Origin: Rhodobacterales bacterium 52_120_T64
GTDB lineage: Bacteria; Pseudomonadota; Alphaproteobacteria; Rhodobacterales; Rhodobacteraceae
Reading direction: 5' to 3'
Assembly: GCA_002162875.1 (NCBI GenBank)
Contig: MABA01000020.1
Coordinates: forward strand, 1-64,000
Length of the DNA stretch: 64,000 bases
Positions 26,530 through 35,990 of this stretch are shown here, piece by piece (position 1 is the first letter of the stretch; every line of letters begins with the position of its first letter). The translations under genes and the position numbers were made by a program. The notes beneath the pieces are model-generated. The model ran no database searches, had not been told where the DNA came from, and saw only the letters and a program-made list of their open reading frames with translations.

Positions 26530-28109
26530 TTACCGCCCTCCGCATCTTCTGACTGCGCAGCCATGTAAGCCTCTCGGACCAGTTTTTTGGTAATTTTCCC
26601 ATAGGCGGACTTGGGCAAACTATCCCAAAAATAGATTTCTTTCGGCATTTTGTAGCTGGCGACCTGTGGTTTCAGAAACTCGCTAAGTTCAGCTGCAGTC
26701 GGGGTACAACCTTCGCGGGGAACACAGATCGCTACACCGATTTCGCCCCATTTCACGTCCGGCACCCCAAGAACAGCAACTTCGGTTATATCAACGTGTG
26801 CAAGAATTTTTTCTTCGATCTCGCGCGGGTAGATATTGGAGCCACCCGAAATGTACATGTCGGATTCGCGTCCAGTGATATAGAAAAACCCTTCGGCATC
26901 CATATGGCCGACATCGCCAGTGCGGAACCAACCGTTTCGGAAAGCCTTCTCGTTGGCTGACGGGTTATTCCAGTATCCAGCGAAAACTGCCGGACCTATC
27001 ACGCAAAACTCACCTGTTTCGCCAATGGCTGCTTCACACCCGTTATTGTCCTGAATTTGCACTTGAATTCCGGTACGCGCGAAACCACAGGTTCCGGGTC
27101 GTGGATCGTCGCTGGCTGAATGTTCCGAGGGTGGCAATACGGTGATATTTCCAGTGACTTCACCCAGACCAAAATACTGCACCAGTACCGGCCCCAGCTT
27201 TTCCAACGCATGGATCTGGTCAACCCGGAACATTGGCGCGCCTGCGTAAATGACATAGCGCAAGCTAGAATGGTTATACCGGTCAACAGCTGGATGCTCT
27301 GTCAACATTTTCAGAATGGTCGGAACGGTGAACAGGCTGGTGGATCTGTGCGCATCGATAAGGCGCCAAATGTCATCTGCATCAAACCTGTCGCCTGATG
27401 GAAGAATACACGCGCCGCCGCGTGCTATCATCAGCAATGCGTGCACCCCTGCCCCATGCGAAAGCGGAGCTACAATTACTGTCGAGTCAGCTTCTGTGGT
27501 TGCGGGCATCAGGTCACACAGATGGTTGGTAACAACAAATGCCATCTGGCCATGTGTCAAAACCGAAGCCTTGGGCTTGCCGGTTGTTCCAGATGTGTAG
27601 AAGAACCAGCATGGATCGTCACGATCAACTTCGACAGGTGAGACAGTTCGCCCCAAATTTTTGGCGACCACATCGTCATAATTAGCGCCAAAATCCGATG
27701 CTCCGATCGAAATCGTAAACCTTAACCGCGACGCACATTTAGCGGCGTGTTGTGGGAAATCGGCATGGCAAATCATGCCTACCGCACCACTTGATTCGGC
27801 CAACCAGTCTAGATCATCCGGCATGCCGCGAAAATTGGCGGGCACCCATACTGCACCAATTCTGAAAACCGCCAACATGCTTTCGAACATCTGATTGCAA
27901 TTCGAAGATTGCATCAATATCCGATCACCTTTTTGCACGCCATAATCCTGGATCAAGGCAAATGCCATTGCGTTAACACGGGCGTTCACCTCAGACCAAC
28001 TCCAGCGCTCCTCGCCCCATACAAGTGCATCACGCTCGCCGTGACGCCTTGTTGCCTGATCCGCGAAATGTGCAAGATTCATCACGCTGGTAGATGTAGG
28101 GCGCATCAT
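26526..28109 (-). CDS. acyl-CoA synthetase (AMP-forming)
   Basis: A 527-residue adenylate-forming ligase that activates a carboxylic acid to its CoA thioester. The ATP-binding P-loop is YTSGTTGKPKASVLTH near residue 172, the hinge/adenylation motif WFRTGDVGHMD near 395, GRESDMYISGGSNIYPREIEE near 415-435, and the catalytic Lys is in SAYGKITKK near the C-terminus. The mid-section YFGLGEVTG is the usual substrate-pocket helix. The substrate cannot be read from the sequence; the linked thiolase suggests an aryl or fatty acid degraded by beta-oxidation-like cleavage. It overlaps its neighbours by 4 bases on both sides. Confidence 0.9.
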   Translation of the reverse strand: MMRPTSTSVMNLAHFADQATRRHGERDALVWGEERWSWSEVNARVNAMAFALIQDYGVQKGDRILMQSSNCNQMFESMLAVFRIGAVWVPANFRGMPDDLDWLAESSGAVGMICHADFPQHAAKCASRLRFTISIGASDFGANYDDVVAKNLGRTVSPVEVDRDDPCWFFYTSGTTGKPKASVLTHGQMAFVVTNHLCDLMPATTEADSTVIVAPLSHGAGVHALLMIARGGACILPSGDRFDADDIWRLIDAHRSTSLFTVPTILKMLTEHPAVDRYNHSSLRYVIYAGAPMFRVDQIHALEKLGPVLVQYFGLGEVTGNITVLPPSEHSASDDPRPGTCGFARTGIQVQIQDNNGCEAAIGETGEFCVIGPAVFAGYWNNPSANEKAFRNGWFRTGDVGHMDAEGFFYITGRESDMYISGGSNIYPREIEEKILAHVDITEVAVLGVPDVKWGEIGVAICVPREGCTPTAAELSEFLKPQVASYKMPKEIYFWDSLPKSAYGKITKKLVREAYMAAQSEDAEGGN

Positions 28110-29278
28110 TTTACTCGCTCCAGAATAGACACATAGTTGGTGACCGCCGCCCCACCCATATTAAACACACCAGCCAAATTGGCACCTCGAACTTGCATTT
28201 CACCAGCTTCACCCATTAGCTGCATCGCTGCCATAACGTGCTGTGAAACGCCTGTTGCTCCTATCGGGTGTCCTTTGGATTTCAATCCGCCGGACGGATT
28301 AACCGGCAGCCGACCATCCATGCGGGTCCAACCTTCGCGCGCGGCCTTCCAACCCTCGCCAACCGCAGTTAGCCCCATGGCCTCGTATTCGATCATCTCG
28401 GCCGTCGTAAAACAGTCATGGGTTTCAACGAGGCTGAGATCGTCAAGACTAATCCCGGCCAATTCTTTGGCCTGCGTCCATGCTAGGTGCGCACCAGTAA
28501 AATCGGTCATTTCGCGGCGGGATAGCGGTAACATGTCGTTTCTCTGTGCCCGTGCCCGAAACCCGATAGCGCGCTTCAATCCTTCTGCCGCATCACGGCT
28601 TGCGATCACCAGTGCCGATGCACCATCAGAAACCAATGAGCAGTCGGTGCGCCGTAACGGCCCCGCAACATAGGGGTTTTTGTCTGAAATCGTGTTGCAG
28701 AATTCGAAACCGAAATCCTTCTGCATGTGCGCATAGGGGTTGTTCATGCCGTTTGCATGGTTCTTGGCCGAAATTATCGCCATTTCGGCGGATCGGTCAC
28801 CGTATTTTTGAAAATAACTCTGGGTGATTTGACCAAAAATTCCAGCAAAGCCACTGTCGACCTGATCTTCTTCGCGCCGATAGCAGGCAGAGAGCAGAAT
28901 ATCGCCGACCTCCGACATTGGTACACCGGTCATCTTTTCTGCTCCGAAAACCAACGCAACATTACCCCGCCCGCTTTCGACATAATCGATCGCCGTATAC
29001 AGTGCCGCCGTTCCCGTAGCGCAAGCGTTTTCAACGTGGATCGCCGGAACATGTTGCAACTCAGGCATCGCTGCTGAAATCAGGCCCGCCTCGAAACCCT
29101 GCTTGGAAAAGCCGGAGTTAAGAACCCCGATCGAGGCAAAATCGATATCCTCCGTGGACACACCAGCGTGTTCAAGAGCTGCATACCCGACCTCGGCAAT
29201 AAGAGCCTCAATGTCGGGGGCGTCACTCTTACCAAATTTGCTGTGCGCCCAACCTACGATTACGCTGTCTGTGGTCAT
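28106..29278 (-). CDS. thiolase family (SCP2-type) acetyl-CoA acyltransferase
   Basis: A 390-residue enzyme of the thiolase-like SCP-x group. The nucleophilic Cys is in HVENACATGTAAL near residue 88. The C-terminal catalytic His sits in NPSGGLKSKGHPIGATGVSQ near residue 335, and VETHDCFTTAEM near 285 is the typical central motif. SCP2-type thiolases cleave branched or unusual 3-oxoacyl-CoA and also occur beside CoA ligases in steroid, aromatic and acid breakdown. There is no linked DUF35/OB-fold partner, which many members need. The gene has 4-base overlaps with iclR upstream and the ligase downstream. Confidence 0.88.
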   Translation of the reverse strand: MTTDSVIVGWAHSKFGKSDAPDIEALIAEVGYAALEHAGVSTEDIDFASIGVLNSGFSKQGFEAGLISAAMPELQHVPAIHVENACATGTAALYTAIDYVESGRGNVALVFGAEKMTGVPMSEVGDILLSACYRREEDQVDSGFAGIFGQITQSYFQKYGDRSAEMAIISAKNHANGMNNPYAHMQKDFGFEFCNTISDKNPYVAGPLRRTDCSLVSDGASALVIASRDAAEGLKRAIGFRARAQRNDMLPLSRREMTDFTGAHLAWTQAKELAGISLDDLSLVETHDCFTTAEMIEYEAMGLTAVGEGWKAAREGWTRMDGRLPVNPSGGLKSKGHPIGATGVSQHVMAAMQLMGEAGEMQVRGANLAGVFNMGGAAVTNYVSILERVK

Positions 29279-30147
29279 TTTCTAATGTTCCTTACTTCAT
29301 TGGTCAAAAGTGATGCCGCCGGGCGGCTTTCTTCGCGTGCCCGCCGCATAAGTTTTTCGAGATGTCGTGCTTCTTTCATAAGCGGCCCTGCGAGCGCCAA
29401 CTGCCTATTTAATTCAAGACGCGTTTCTATGGCCGCAATCGTTATCGCACCAAGTACGCGCCCCTCAGGATCTCGGACAGCCGCCGCGATAGCCCATGAT
29501 CCGGGAAATGCCAGACCAGGGTTTAACCCCCAACCCTGAATTCGAGCTTCTGTCACCAGAGTTTGGATCTTTTCCATACTTAATTCAGGATAGGTGTCTG
29601 TGATCTTGTCAACGTTGCATTCCATGATCTCGTCAGCTTCGGACTTCGGCAAACTGGCTAAAATTGCTATAGAGGCCGCTCCCACCGACATCGGTTGGCG
29701 GTCTCCGACATGGAGGACATGCGTCCTGATCGGATATTCGCCTTCTTCCCGGTGCAGGCAAATGGTGAAGTCCCCTTGCCGGATACTAAGGTATGCTGTG
29801 TCACCGGAAAGTATAGCCAGCCGTGCGACACCCTCACGCGACAGGTCATGGAAACTGTACGGCGTCTTTGCTAGTTGCCCCAGAAGGTAGGCGTCAACGC
29901 CAAGTTTATATCGTTTGGTATCGAGGTTTTGCTCAATCAGCCCGACGTTCATCAAAGCTAGGAGCATCCGCCGCACCGTAGGTTTGGATAATCCTGTTGC
30001 TACCGTCAGTTCTGCCAAGCCGGCAGATTTACGCAGACCGACTTCACGCAACAAACTCGCAGCACGAAGAATGCTTTGCGCACCCCCATGATCCGGCGAT
30101 TTCGTTTTTTTTGTCGAGGCTGCTGCTATCATATTACTGATGATCAC
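29275..30147 (-). CDS. IclR-family transcriptional regulator
   Basis: A 290-residue regulator with an N-terminal winged helix (about residues 20-85: SILRAASLLREVG, AELTVATGLSKPTVRRML) and a C-terminal effector-binding GAF-like domain ending in GAITIAAIETRLE. The frame opens with a GTG at 30147, and an ATG at 30132 is an equally possible start; no clear ribosome-binding site decides it. It heads the operon with thiolase, ligase, PPC protein, ROK kinase and CutC, an arrangement that predicts self-regulated control of that pathway. Candidate operators with a TCCAT/ATGGA dyad lie directly upstream. Confidence 0.88.
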   Translation of the reverse strand: MIISNMIAAASTKKTKSPDHGGAQSILRAASLLREVGLRKSAGLAELTVATGLSKPTVRRMLLALMNVGLIEQNLDTKRYKLGVDAYLLGQLAKTPYSFHDLSREGVARLAILSGDTAYLSIRQGDFTICLHREEGEYPIRTHVLHVGDRQPMSVGAASIAILASLPKSEADEIMECNVDKITDTYPELSMEKIQTLVTEARIQGWGLNPGLAFPGSWAIAAAVRDPEGRVLGAITIAAIETRLELNRQLALAGPLMKEARHLEKLMRRAREESRPAASLLTNEVRNIRK

Positions 30148-30246
30148 TCCATTATATGGACCTCATAACCCATATGTAACATGCATTATATAGCGACATA
30201 TTTGAAAGTAAATATATACGATACATAGGTCCACTATATAGACCCG
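30148..30246. promoter_or_regulatory. candidate IclR operators
   Basis: Directly upstream of iclR is the perfect dyad TCCAT-TAT-ATGGA at 30148-30160. About 70 bases further on, a related motif in inverted orientation (AGGTCCACTATATAGACC at 30226-30243, compared with AGGTCCATATAATGG on the minus strand of the first site) recurs. The shared core GGTCCA with a TATA-rich centre in the AT-rich iclR/kynU gap fits a pair of regulator sites. The rest of the 310-base gap to the kynureninase start holds no gene. Confidence 0.4.
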
Positions 30247-30458
30247 AATATTCTCCGTATATTCCAGCCAAACGGGACTGATAATTCAACGCCGTTGGCA
30301 TTCGTAGTATAGTTTCTTTCATCACTTTTGCTGCCTACGCGCACAAGCCGCAGATAATTCCTAATCGCATCGGACCTAGGGATACATTCCACTGGCAAGA
30401 ATCCTGCCGCATGCTTAGAGTCTGCGAGACCGATACCCACCGGAAAGTGCCGAAAACG

Positions 30459-31652
30459 ATGACCGACTTTACAAAGACCAAAGCCTTGTTCGATATTCCG
30501 GCGGGTGTAATCTACTTGGACGGAAACTCGCTCGGCCCTCTTCCCAAAGATGCGCCGGTTCGGGTCGCGAGTATGATGAAAAACGAATGGGGTCAGTTGC
30601 TAATTGGCGGTTGGAATAAGGCTGGGTGGATACAGCAGCCAACATCTGTTGGCGATCGTATTGCAAAACTGATCGGAGCCGAAGAAAACAGCGTTGTCAT
30701 GGGTGATACCTTGTCGATCAAAGTGTATCAGGCGGTCGCCTCGGCGCTGGAATTGAACCCCGACCGAAAGGTAATCCTGTCCGACAACGGAAATTTTCCA
30801 ACAGATTTATATATGACGGATGGTCTGATCCGCACATTGAACGATGGCCACGAATTACGAATTGTTAACTCCGGAGATGTTGAGGCCGCGATTGATGATA
30901 CCGTCGCCGTATTGCTGTTAACAGAGGTCGATTATCGTACGGGGCGCAAGCACGACATGAAGCGGTTAACCGAAAAAGCACATGCGGCAGGCGTCCTCAC
31001 GGTATGGGACTTGGCACATTCAGCTGGCGCGCTACCAGTTGACCTATCAGCGTGCGATGTCGATTTTGCCATTGGCTGCACGTACAAATATCTTAACGGT
31101 GGCCCTGGTGCACCAGCTTTCATTTACGTAGCCCCTCGACATTTCGAAAAAGTACGACCAGCATTGTCTGGCTGGCTTGGGCATGAAACACCCTTTGACT
31201 TTGATATTGAATACAAGGCTGGCAGCGGTATCGAGCGCATGCGGATTGGCACTCCGCCCATAATTGCACTTGCAGCGTTGGAATCCGCACTCGACATCTG
31301 GGACATGGTCAATATTGAGGATGTTCGCGCCAAATCCAATGAACTTTGCGATCTGTTTGTCAAAGAAGTGGAGGCACGCTGCCCACAATTGGCCCTTGAT
31401 ACACCACGCAATAGCGAGGTACGCGGCTCACATGTTTCCTTCCGATTTGCGGACGGATATGCGGTTATGCAGGCGTTGATCGCGCGCGGCGTCGTTGGGG
31501 ATTTTCGAGCACCGGATACGATGCGCTTCGGGTTTACACCCCTCTATATAGACGAATTGGATGTACTTGCTGCAGTCGACATACTTGAAGACATAATGAC
31601 GAATGCGCTGTGGAATACAGAGGCGTTCAAAACCAAGTTGGAAGTAACCTGA
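30459..31652 (+). CDS. kynU: kynureninase
   Basis: A 397-residue PLP-dependent hydrolase that converts kynurenine to anthranilate and alanine (or 3-hydroxykynurenine to 3-hydroxyanthranilate) in tryptophan catabolism. The start region YLDGNSLGPLP is diagnostic. The PLP Lys is in IGCTYKYLNGGPGAPAF near residue 215, with DLAHSAGALP near 190 giving the Asp that contacts the pyridine nitrogen. The ATG at 30459 (MTDFTKTK) is chosen over an ORF start 48 bases upstream. No kynA or kynB gene is in the window, so the rest of the pathway must be elsewhere. A flavoprotein gene follows after 9 bases. Confidence 0.92.
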   Translation: MTDFTKTKALFDIPAGVIYLDGNSLGPLPKDAPVRVASMMKNEWGQLLIGGWNKAGWIQQPTSVGDRIAKLIGAEENSVVMGDTLSIKVYQAVASALELNPDRKVILSDNGNFPTDLYMTDGLIRTLNDGHELRIVNSGDVEAAIDDTVAVLLLTEVDYRTGRKHDMKRLTEKAHAAGVLTVWDLAHSAGALPVDLSACDVDFAIGCTYKYLNGGPGAPAFIYVAPRHFEKVRPALSGWLGHETPFDFDIEYKAGSGIERMRIGTPPIIALAALESALDIWDMVNIEDVRAKSNELCDLFVKEVEARCPQLALDTPRNSEVRGSHVSFRFADGYAVMQALIARGVVGDFRAPDTMRFGFTPLYIDELDVLAAVDILEDIMTNALWNTEAFKTKLEVT

Positions 31653-31661
31653 GTTTACGAA

Positions 31662-32837
31662 ATGAATAACACATACGATACAATCATCCTTGGCGCAGGC
31701 GCTGCCGGCCTAATGTGTGCTCTAACAGCAGGGCAGCGCGGGCGTCGGGTTTTGTTGCTGGATCACGCTGATAAAGCTGGAAAGAAAATCCTGATTTCAG
31801 GTGGCGGACGGTGCAATTTCACAAATACCGACACGCGCCACGAATGCTATCTTTCCCAAAACAAACACTTCGCTAAGTCAGCACTGAGCCGCTACTCGCC
31901 TGATGACTTTCGAGAATTGGTCGAACATCACGGCATCGCCTGGCACGAGAAAACGCTCGGACAGTTGTTTTGTGACGTCTCGGCCAAACAGATATTGGCG
32001 ATGTTGTTGAAAGAATGTGCGGACGGGCAGGTCGAAATCCTTTTGAAACATAAAGTTGATACTATCCGCCATGTGAATGGAGAGTATTTGGTCGAAGGTA
32101 ACGGGAAAACTGCGCACGCTGCGTCGTTGGTCGTTGCGACAGGCGGACCATCCATCCCCAAGATGGGGGCTACTTCATTCGCTTACGATGCCGCTAGGCA
32201 GTTCGGGTTAAAGGTCGTTGAGCCAACACCTGCGCTGGTTCCCTTCACGCTTAGTCATGACGAACAACTATTTCGCGCTTTGTCTGGCGTATCCACAGAC
32301 GTGATAGTGCGTTGCGGTAAGATAGAGTTTCGCGAGGCGGCGTTGTTCACGCACAAAGGTTTGTCTGGCCCGGCAATCTTGCAAATTTCGTCCTACTGGA
32401 AAAACGGTCAGAGCATCGGGGTTGATTTCTTGCCCGACCTATCCTCAGGTTGGTTGATCGAGACTAAACGCACCCGGCCTCGATCTCATTTTCGCGCTGT
32501 TTTAGGGCAGCATTTGCCAGATCGTTTAACCCAAGTCCTGGCAGAGCGGGTGAACTTGATTGGCGAATTAGCCAATCAATCGGACAAACTACTGGCAAAA
32601 ATAGAAAACAAACTATCTAATTGGATATTTATCCCGAACGGGACCGAGGGTTTCGCAAAGGCCGAAGTTACACTTGGTGGCGTCGATACAAACGGACTAT
32701 CCTCCAAAACCATGGAGGCGAAAAATCAACCCGGGCTCTACTTTATTGGCGAGGCCGTCGACGTAACCGGCTGGCTTGGTGGATACAATTTCCAGTGGGC
32801 ATGGGCCAGCGGTTGGGTCGCTGGCCAAGTTCTTTAG
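31662..32837 (+). CDS. BaiN/HI0933-type NAD(P)/FAD-dependent oxidoreductase
   Basis: A 391-residue flavoprotein of the HI0933/YhiN/BaiN family. The FAD-binding motif is TIILGAGAAGLMCALTAG at residues 6-23, directly followed by the family hallmark GKKILISGGGRCNFTN near residue 40. GLYFIGEAVDVTGWLGGYNFQWAWASG near the C-terminus (split over the second half) is the other hallmark. The physiological substrate of this family is mostly unknown; BaiN reduces bile-acid intermediates. It ends 4 bases into the convergent demethylase gene. It is likely co-transcribed with kynU, but no functional link is obvious. Confidence 0.85.
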   Translation: MNNTYDTIILGAGAAGLMCALTAGQRGRRVLLLDHADKAGKKILISGGGRCNFTNTDTRHECYLSQNKHFAKSALSRYSPDDFRELVEHHGIAWHEKTLGQLFCDVSAKQILAMLLKECADGQVEILLKHKVDTIRHVNGEYLVEGNGKTAHAASLVVATGGPSIPKMGATSFAYDAARQFGLKVVEPTPALVPFTLSHDEQLFRALSGVSTDVIVRCGKIEFREAALFTHKGLSGPAILQISSYWKNGQSIGVDFLPDLSSGWLIETKRTRPRSHFRAVLGQHLPDRLTQVLAERVNLIGELANQSDKLLAKIENKLSNWIFIPNGTEGFAKAEVTLGGVDTNGLSSKTMEAKNQPGLYFIGEAVDVTGWLGGYNFQWAWASGWVAGQVL

Positions 32838-34888
32838 GGTTGATAATTCTCACGCTTAAACGGAATTTCCGATACTTCGCATTCCAGTTCTTGCGCAAAT
32901 TGATGCCCTGCATATACCGCCATCGCAATCGTGCCGGGTGCATGGCAATCCGCGATGCGCGTTACAGATTTAATACCGGTATCTGCGAAAACATCGGATT
33001 TTCCCATTAGCCCATCGTACACCATACTATCGGGACGGCGCGTAGTAACCGGAATGACAGTATCGGCCGCAATGTGCCGCTCTCTGCCGGTATATTCGCA
33101 CGCCAATGTGACCTCACCGTCACCAACAACGCTCAGCGAATGCGCACAAATCACTCTAACCTCTTTCTCAAGCAAGCGTTGCTGAATGCGGCGCTGCTCC
33201 ATCGTGTTTTCAGTCCATTCAGCAACCATCGTCGAAGGCGTAACCAATGTGACGTCATGGCCCAGATCGCGCAGATGCTCTGCGATCACGCTACCCATGT
33301 AATAATGTTCGTCGTCAAAAATAACGACCTTTCCATCGACGACGCCACCCTTCAAAATGTGGTCAACGCTAACCAATATGGTAGCAACCGTCGCCTGCAA
33401 TGGATGAATGATCGAGCGCCCAACTCCATCGCTTCGCCATGCCGCCCCTGTTGCCAACAACACATGTTCAAAACCAAATTCCAACACCTGATCAGCCGTT
33501 AACCGGCTGTTAAGGTACGTTTCGACGTTAGGCTTCTGAGCAATCATATAAGTCCGGTGGTCCGCCACGCGTTTCCATTCACCAAGGCCCGGCATACGCG
33601 ATTCCAGTACAACCCGCCCGCCCAACTCATCTGACGCCTCAGCCAAAGTAACATCATAGCCGCGTTTGGAAAGCGCCAGTGTCGCCTCCAATCCGCCAGG
33701 GCCGCCGCCTAAAACGAGCACAGAAGCATCGCTTTTCTTGGGTGATATAATCTCCGGATGCCAATCCTTGCGGTATTCTTCTGCAATCGTGGGATTCTGC
33801 GTGCAGCGGATCGGCGTAGATGTAAAATCGCCTGAAACACAAATGTTGCAACCTATACATTCGCGAATTTCGTCCTGTCGACCCGTCTTGATCTTATTCG
33901 GTAAATATGGGTCTGCAATCGATGGACGCGCTGCGCCAATCAAATCCAGCACGCCACGCTTGACTTGCGAAACCATCATGTCAGGTGAAGTAAACCGCCC
34001 TACCCCGACGACCGGCTTGTTCGTCGCCTGTTTTACGAACTTGATATATTTCTCTTGCGAGCCTTCAGCGCCAAACCGTGAAGGAAGCGAGTCATTCTCC
34101 CATCCTGCGATGTTCACATCCCACAAGTCAGGCAAATCCGAGAGCATCTCGACGATTTCTTTGCCCTCCACATTCCAGCGCATACCGTCTTCGCCCATCA
34201 GCTCGTCCACAGCGAACCGGAAAGCGATCGCGCAAGTATCCCCGACTGCCTCTTTGGTGTCCTCCAGGATTTCGCGAACAAGGCGCACGCGGTTTTCCAA
34301 CCTGCCGCCATATTCGTCTGTGCGCTGGTTATAGCGCGACAAAAGATAGTGCATCAGCAGTGTCATATTGTGCCCAGCATAGACATAAACGATGTCGTAT
34401 CCGGCGTTTTTCGCCCGCAACGTCGCATCACGATGCCAGCGGCGAAGGTCGCGGATGTCTTGTTTATCCATGCCGCGCGCCTGCAACGGGTGACGGTATG
34501 TCGTGGCCATATCACTTGGCGCAAGGGGTGGCATCCGGCTGAAATAATTCGGGACGTTCGCCCCGTTATGCACAAGTTGTATGCCCGCCAATCCTCCGTT
34601 TTCATGCACGGCGTCGGTCATCAAACGATGTGTTGGAATATCGCTGCTGTCCCACAACCGCATTTCTACTGCCGGAGACAAATCACTTGTCGGATGGATT
34701 TCACATTCTTCAGTGCAAACAACGCCCCAGCCGCCAGCAGCTTTGGTACCACGCATAGCCGCCATCGCTTTAGGAAACCGATGCCCCATGCCATTGCAAT
34801 GCGGCACTTGATAAAAGCGGTTCTTGGTTGTGATCGGACCAATTTTAACAGGTTCGAACAAAATATCGTATCGGCTATCGCGGGACAT
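32834..34888 (-). CDS. trimethylamine-dehydrogenase-like N-demethylase (FMN/4Fe-4S/FAD)
   Basis: A 684-residue three-part flavoenzyme: an old-yellow-enzyme-type FMN barrel (1-340), a 4Fe-4S site (CIGCNIC then CTQN, about residues 343-365) and a C-terminal FAD/NAD-fold domain from about 385. It aligns by eye with bacterial trimethylamine dehydrogenase, including RFYQVPHCNGMG. The Cys there corresponds to the one that binds FMN covalently in that enzyme. Two of three aromatic residues of the trimethylamine pocket are changed (Tyr60 to Glu in TEEC, and Trp355 lost in CVSGDFTS), so the substrate is probably another methylated amine. It sits directly downstream of a ProXWV-type importer in the same orientation, suggesting that it demethylates the imported betaine product. 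Confidence 0.85.
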   Translation of the reverse strand: MSRDSRYDILFEPVKIGPITTKNRFYQVPHCNGMGHRFPKAMAAMRGTKAAGGWGVVCTEECEIHPTSDLSPAVEMRLWDSSDIPTHRLMTDAVHENGGLAGIQLVHNGANVPNYFSRMPPLAPSDMATTYRHPLQARGMDKQDIRDLRRWHRDATLRAKNAGYDIVYVYAGHNMTLLMHYLLSRYNQRTDEYGGRLENRVRLVREILEDTKEAVGDTCAIAFRFAVDELMGEDGMRWNVEGKEIVEMLSDLPDLWDVNIAGWENDSLPSRFGAEGSQEKYIKFVKQATNKPVVGVGRFTSPDMMVSQVKRGVLDLIGAARPSIADPYLPNKIKTGRQDEIRECIGCNICVSGDFTSTPIRCTQNPTIAEEYRKDWHPEIISPKKSDASVLVLGGGPGGLEATLALSKRGYDVTLAEASDELGGRVVLESRMPGLGEWKRVADHRTYMIAQKPNVETYLNSRLTADQVLEFGFEHVLLATGAAWRSDGVGRSIIHPLQATVATILVSVDHILKGGVVDGKVVIFDDEHYYMGSVIAEHLRDLGHDVTLVTPSTMVAEWTENTMEQRRIQQRLLEKEVRVICAHSLSVVGDGEVTLACEYTGRERHIAADTVIPVTTRRPDSMVYDGLMGKSDVFADTGIKSVTRIADCHAPGTIAMAVYAGHQFAQELECEVSEIPFKRENYQP

Positions 34889-34961
34889 ATAGGAACTCCT
34901 TGAAGCGCAGACGATTATTTGTCAGGCAAATACCGTCTGGCCACAAGAGTTTTCCGCTGGG

Positions 34962-35990
34962 TCAATGTTTAGCGGGCGTTACCATTGCTTCAATTGTAGA
35001 CTTCATCGAAATTGATCCAATGGATGCACCTTCGCCATCGACAATATTCGCCGAAGCCTCGCCAGAGTCTGACAGCAACTTGGCCGCGTCTTCCAGCCGG
35101 CTACCACTAGGGATTGCCACAGAAGCAGAACCATTTGTTCCCGATTCCATAATTGTGTCTACCCTGATAACGCGCCCACGGTTAACTTCCTTTACAAAGT
35201 CCGAGATGTACGCATCTGCCGGGTTTAGAACAATTTCTTGCCCAGTACCTTGTTGGATAACTGCCCCGTCCCGCAAGATTGCGATACGATCGCCAAGACG
35301 CAAAGCTTCGTCCAGATCGTGGGTGATGAACACGATAGTTTTATGAAGTTCTTCTTGTAGCTCCAGCAAGATGGTTTGCATGTCGGTGCGGATAAGAGGA
35401 TCAAGCGCTGAAAACGCCTCGTCCATCAAAAGAATGTCCGCATCATTTGTCAACGCTCGGGCAAGTCCCACACGCTGTTGCATTCCGCCGGACAGCTCAT
35501 TGGGATACCGATCCTCATAGCCATCAAGGCCCACACGTTTCAACCAGTGGCGTGCGCGTTCCTCGGCGTCCGCGTTGCCGATGCCTTGCAATTCCAACCC
35601 GTATAGCGCGTTGGTAATCACAGTCCGGTGCGGCAACAAAGCGAACTTCTGAAACACCATCGCAGTTTTGTGGCGGCGGAATTCTCGAAGATCGGATTCA
35701 GACATTTTGCAAACATCTTCACCCTGATAAATCACCTCGCCCACGGTGGGTTCGATCAGGCGGTTAATGTGGCGGATCAGGGTGGATTTCCCCGAACCAG
35801 ACAAGCCCATGATAACCTGAATTTTGGCCTGAGGCATGTGGATATTGATATCTTTCAATCCCAAAACATGCCCATGCTTGGCGTTCAGTTCGTCTTTGGA
35901 CATACCATTCTGGACAGCCTCGACATACTTTTTGCCATTCGCGCCGAATATTTTATAAAGACCGCGAACATCAATGCTGTTATCAGCCAT
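34962..35990 (-). CDS. quaternary amine ABC transporter ATP-binding protein (ProV-like)
   Basis: A 342-residue ATPase for a glycine betaine/proline betaine importer. It carries Walker A GLSGSGKSTL near residue 61, the signature LSGGMQQRVGLARAL near 170, Walker B ILLMDEAFSALDP near 190 and the switch His in FITHDLDEA. The N-terminal extension (residues 1-50, with GLYKIFGANGKKYVEA) is typical of ProV. The C-terminal part has only a short regulatory region (about 265-342) in place of a tandem CBS pair. It overlaps the permease gene by 8 bases and lies 73 bases before the demethylase gene. Confidence 0.92.
   Translation of the reverse strand: MADNSIDVRGLYKIFGANGKKYVEAVQNGMSKDELNAKHGHVLGLKDINIHMPQAKIQVIMGLSGSGKSTLIRHINRLIEPTVGEVIYQGEDVCKMSESDLREFRRHKTAMVFQKFALLPHRTVITNALYGLELQGIGNADAEERARHWLKRVGLDGYEDRYPNELSGGMQQRVGLARALTNDADILLMDEAFSALDPLIRTDMQTILLELQEELHKTIVFITHDLDEALRLGDRIAILRDGAVIQQGTGQEIVLNPADAYISDFVKEVNRGRVIRVDTIMESGTNGSASVAIPSGSRLEDAAKLLSDSGEASANIVDGEGASIGSISMKSTIEAMVTPAKH

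Noticed and set aside
33666-34334. 222-codon open frame opposite the demethylase gene
   Set aside because: Ser/Pro-rich antisense shadow of a well-supported coding region.
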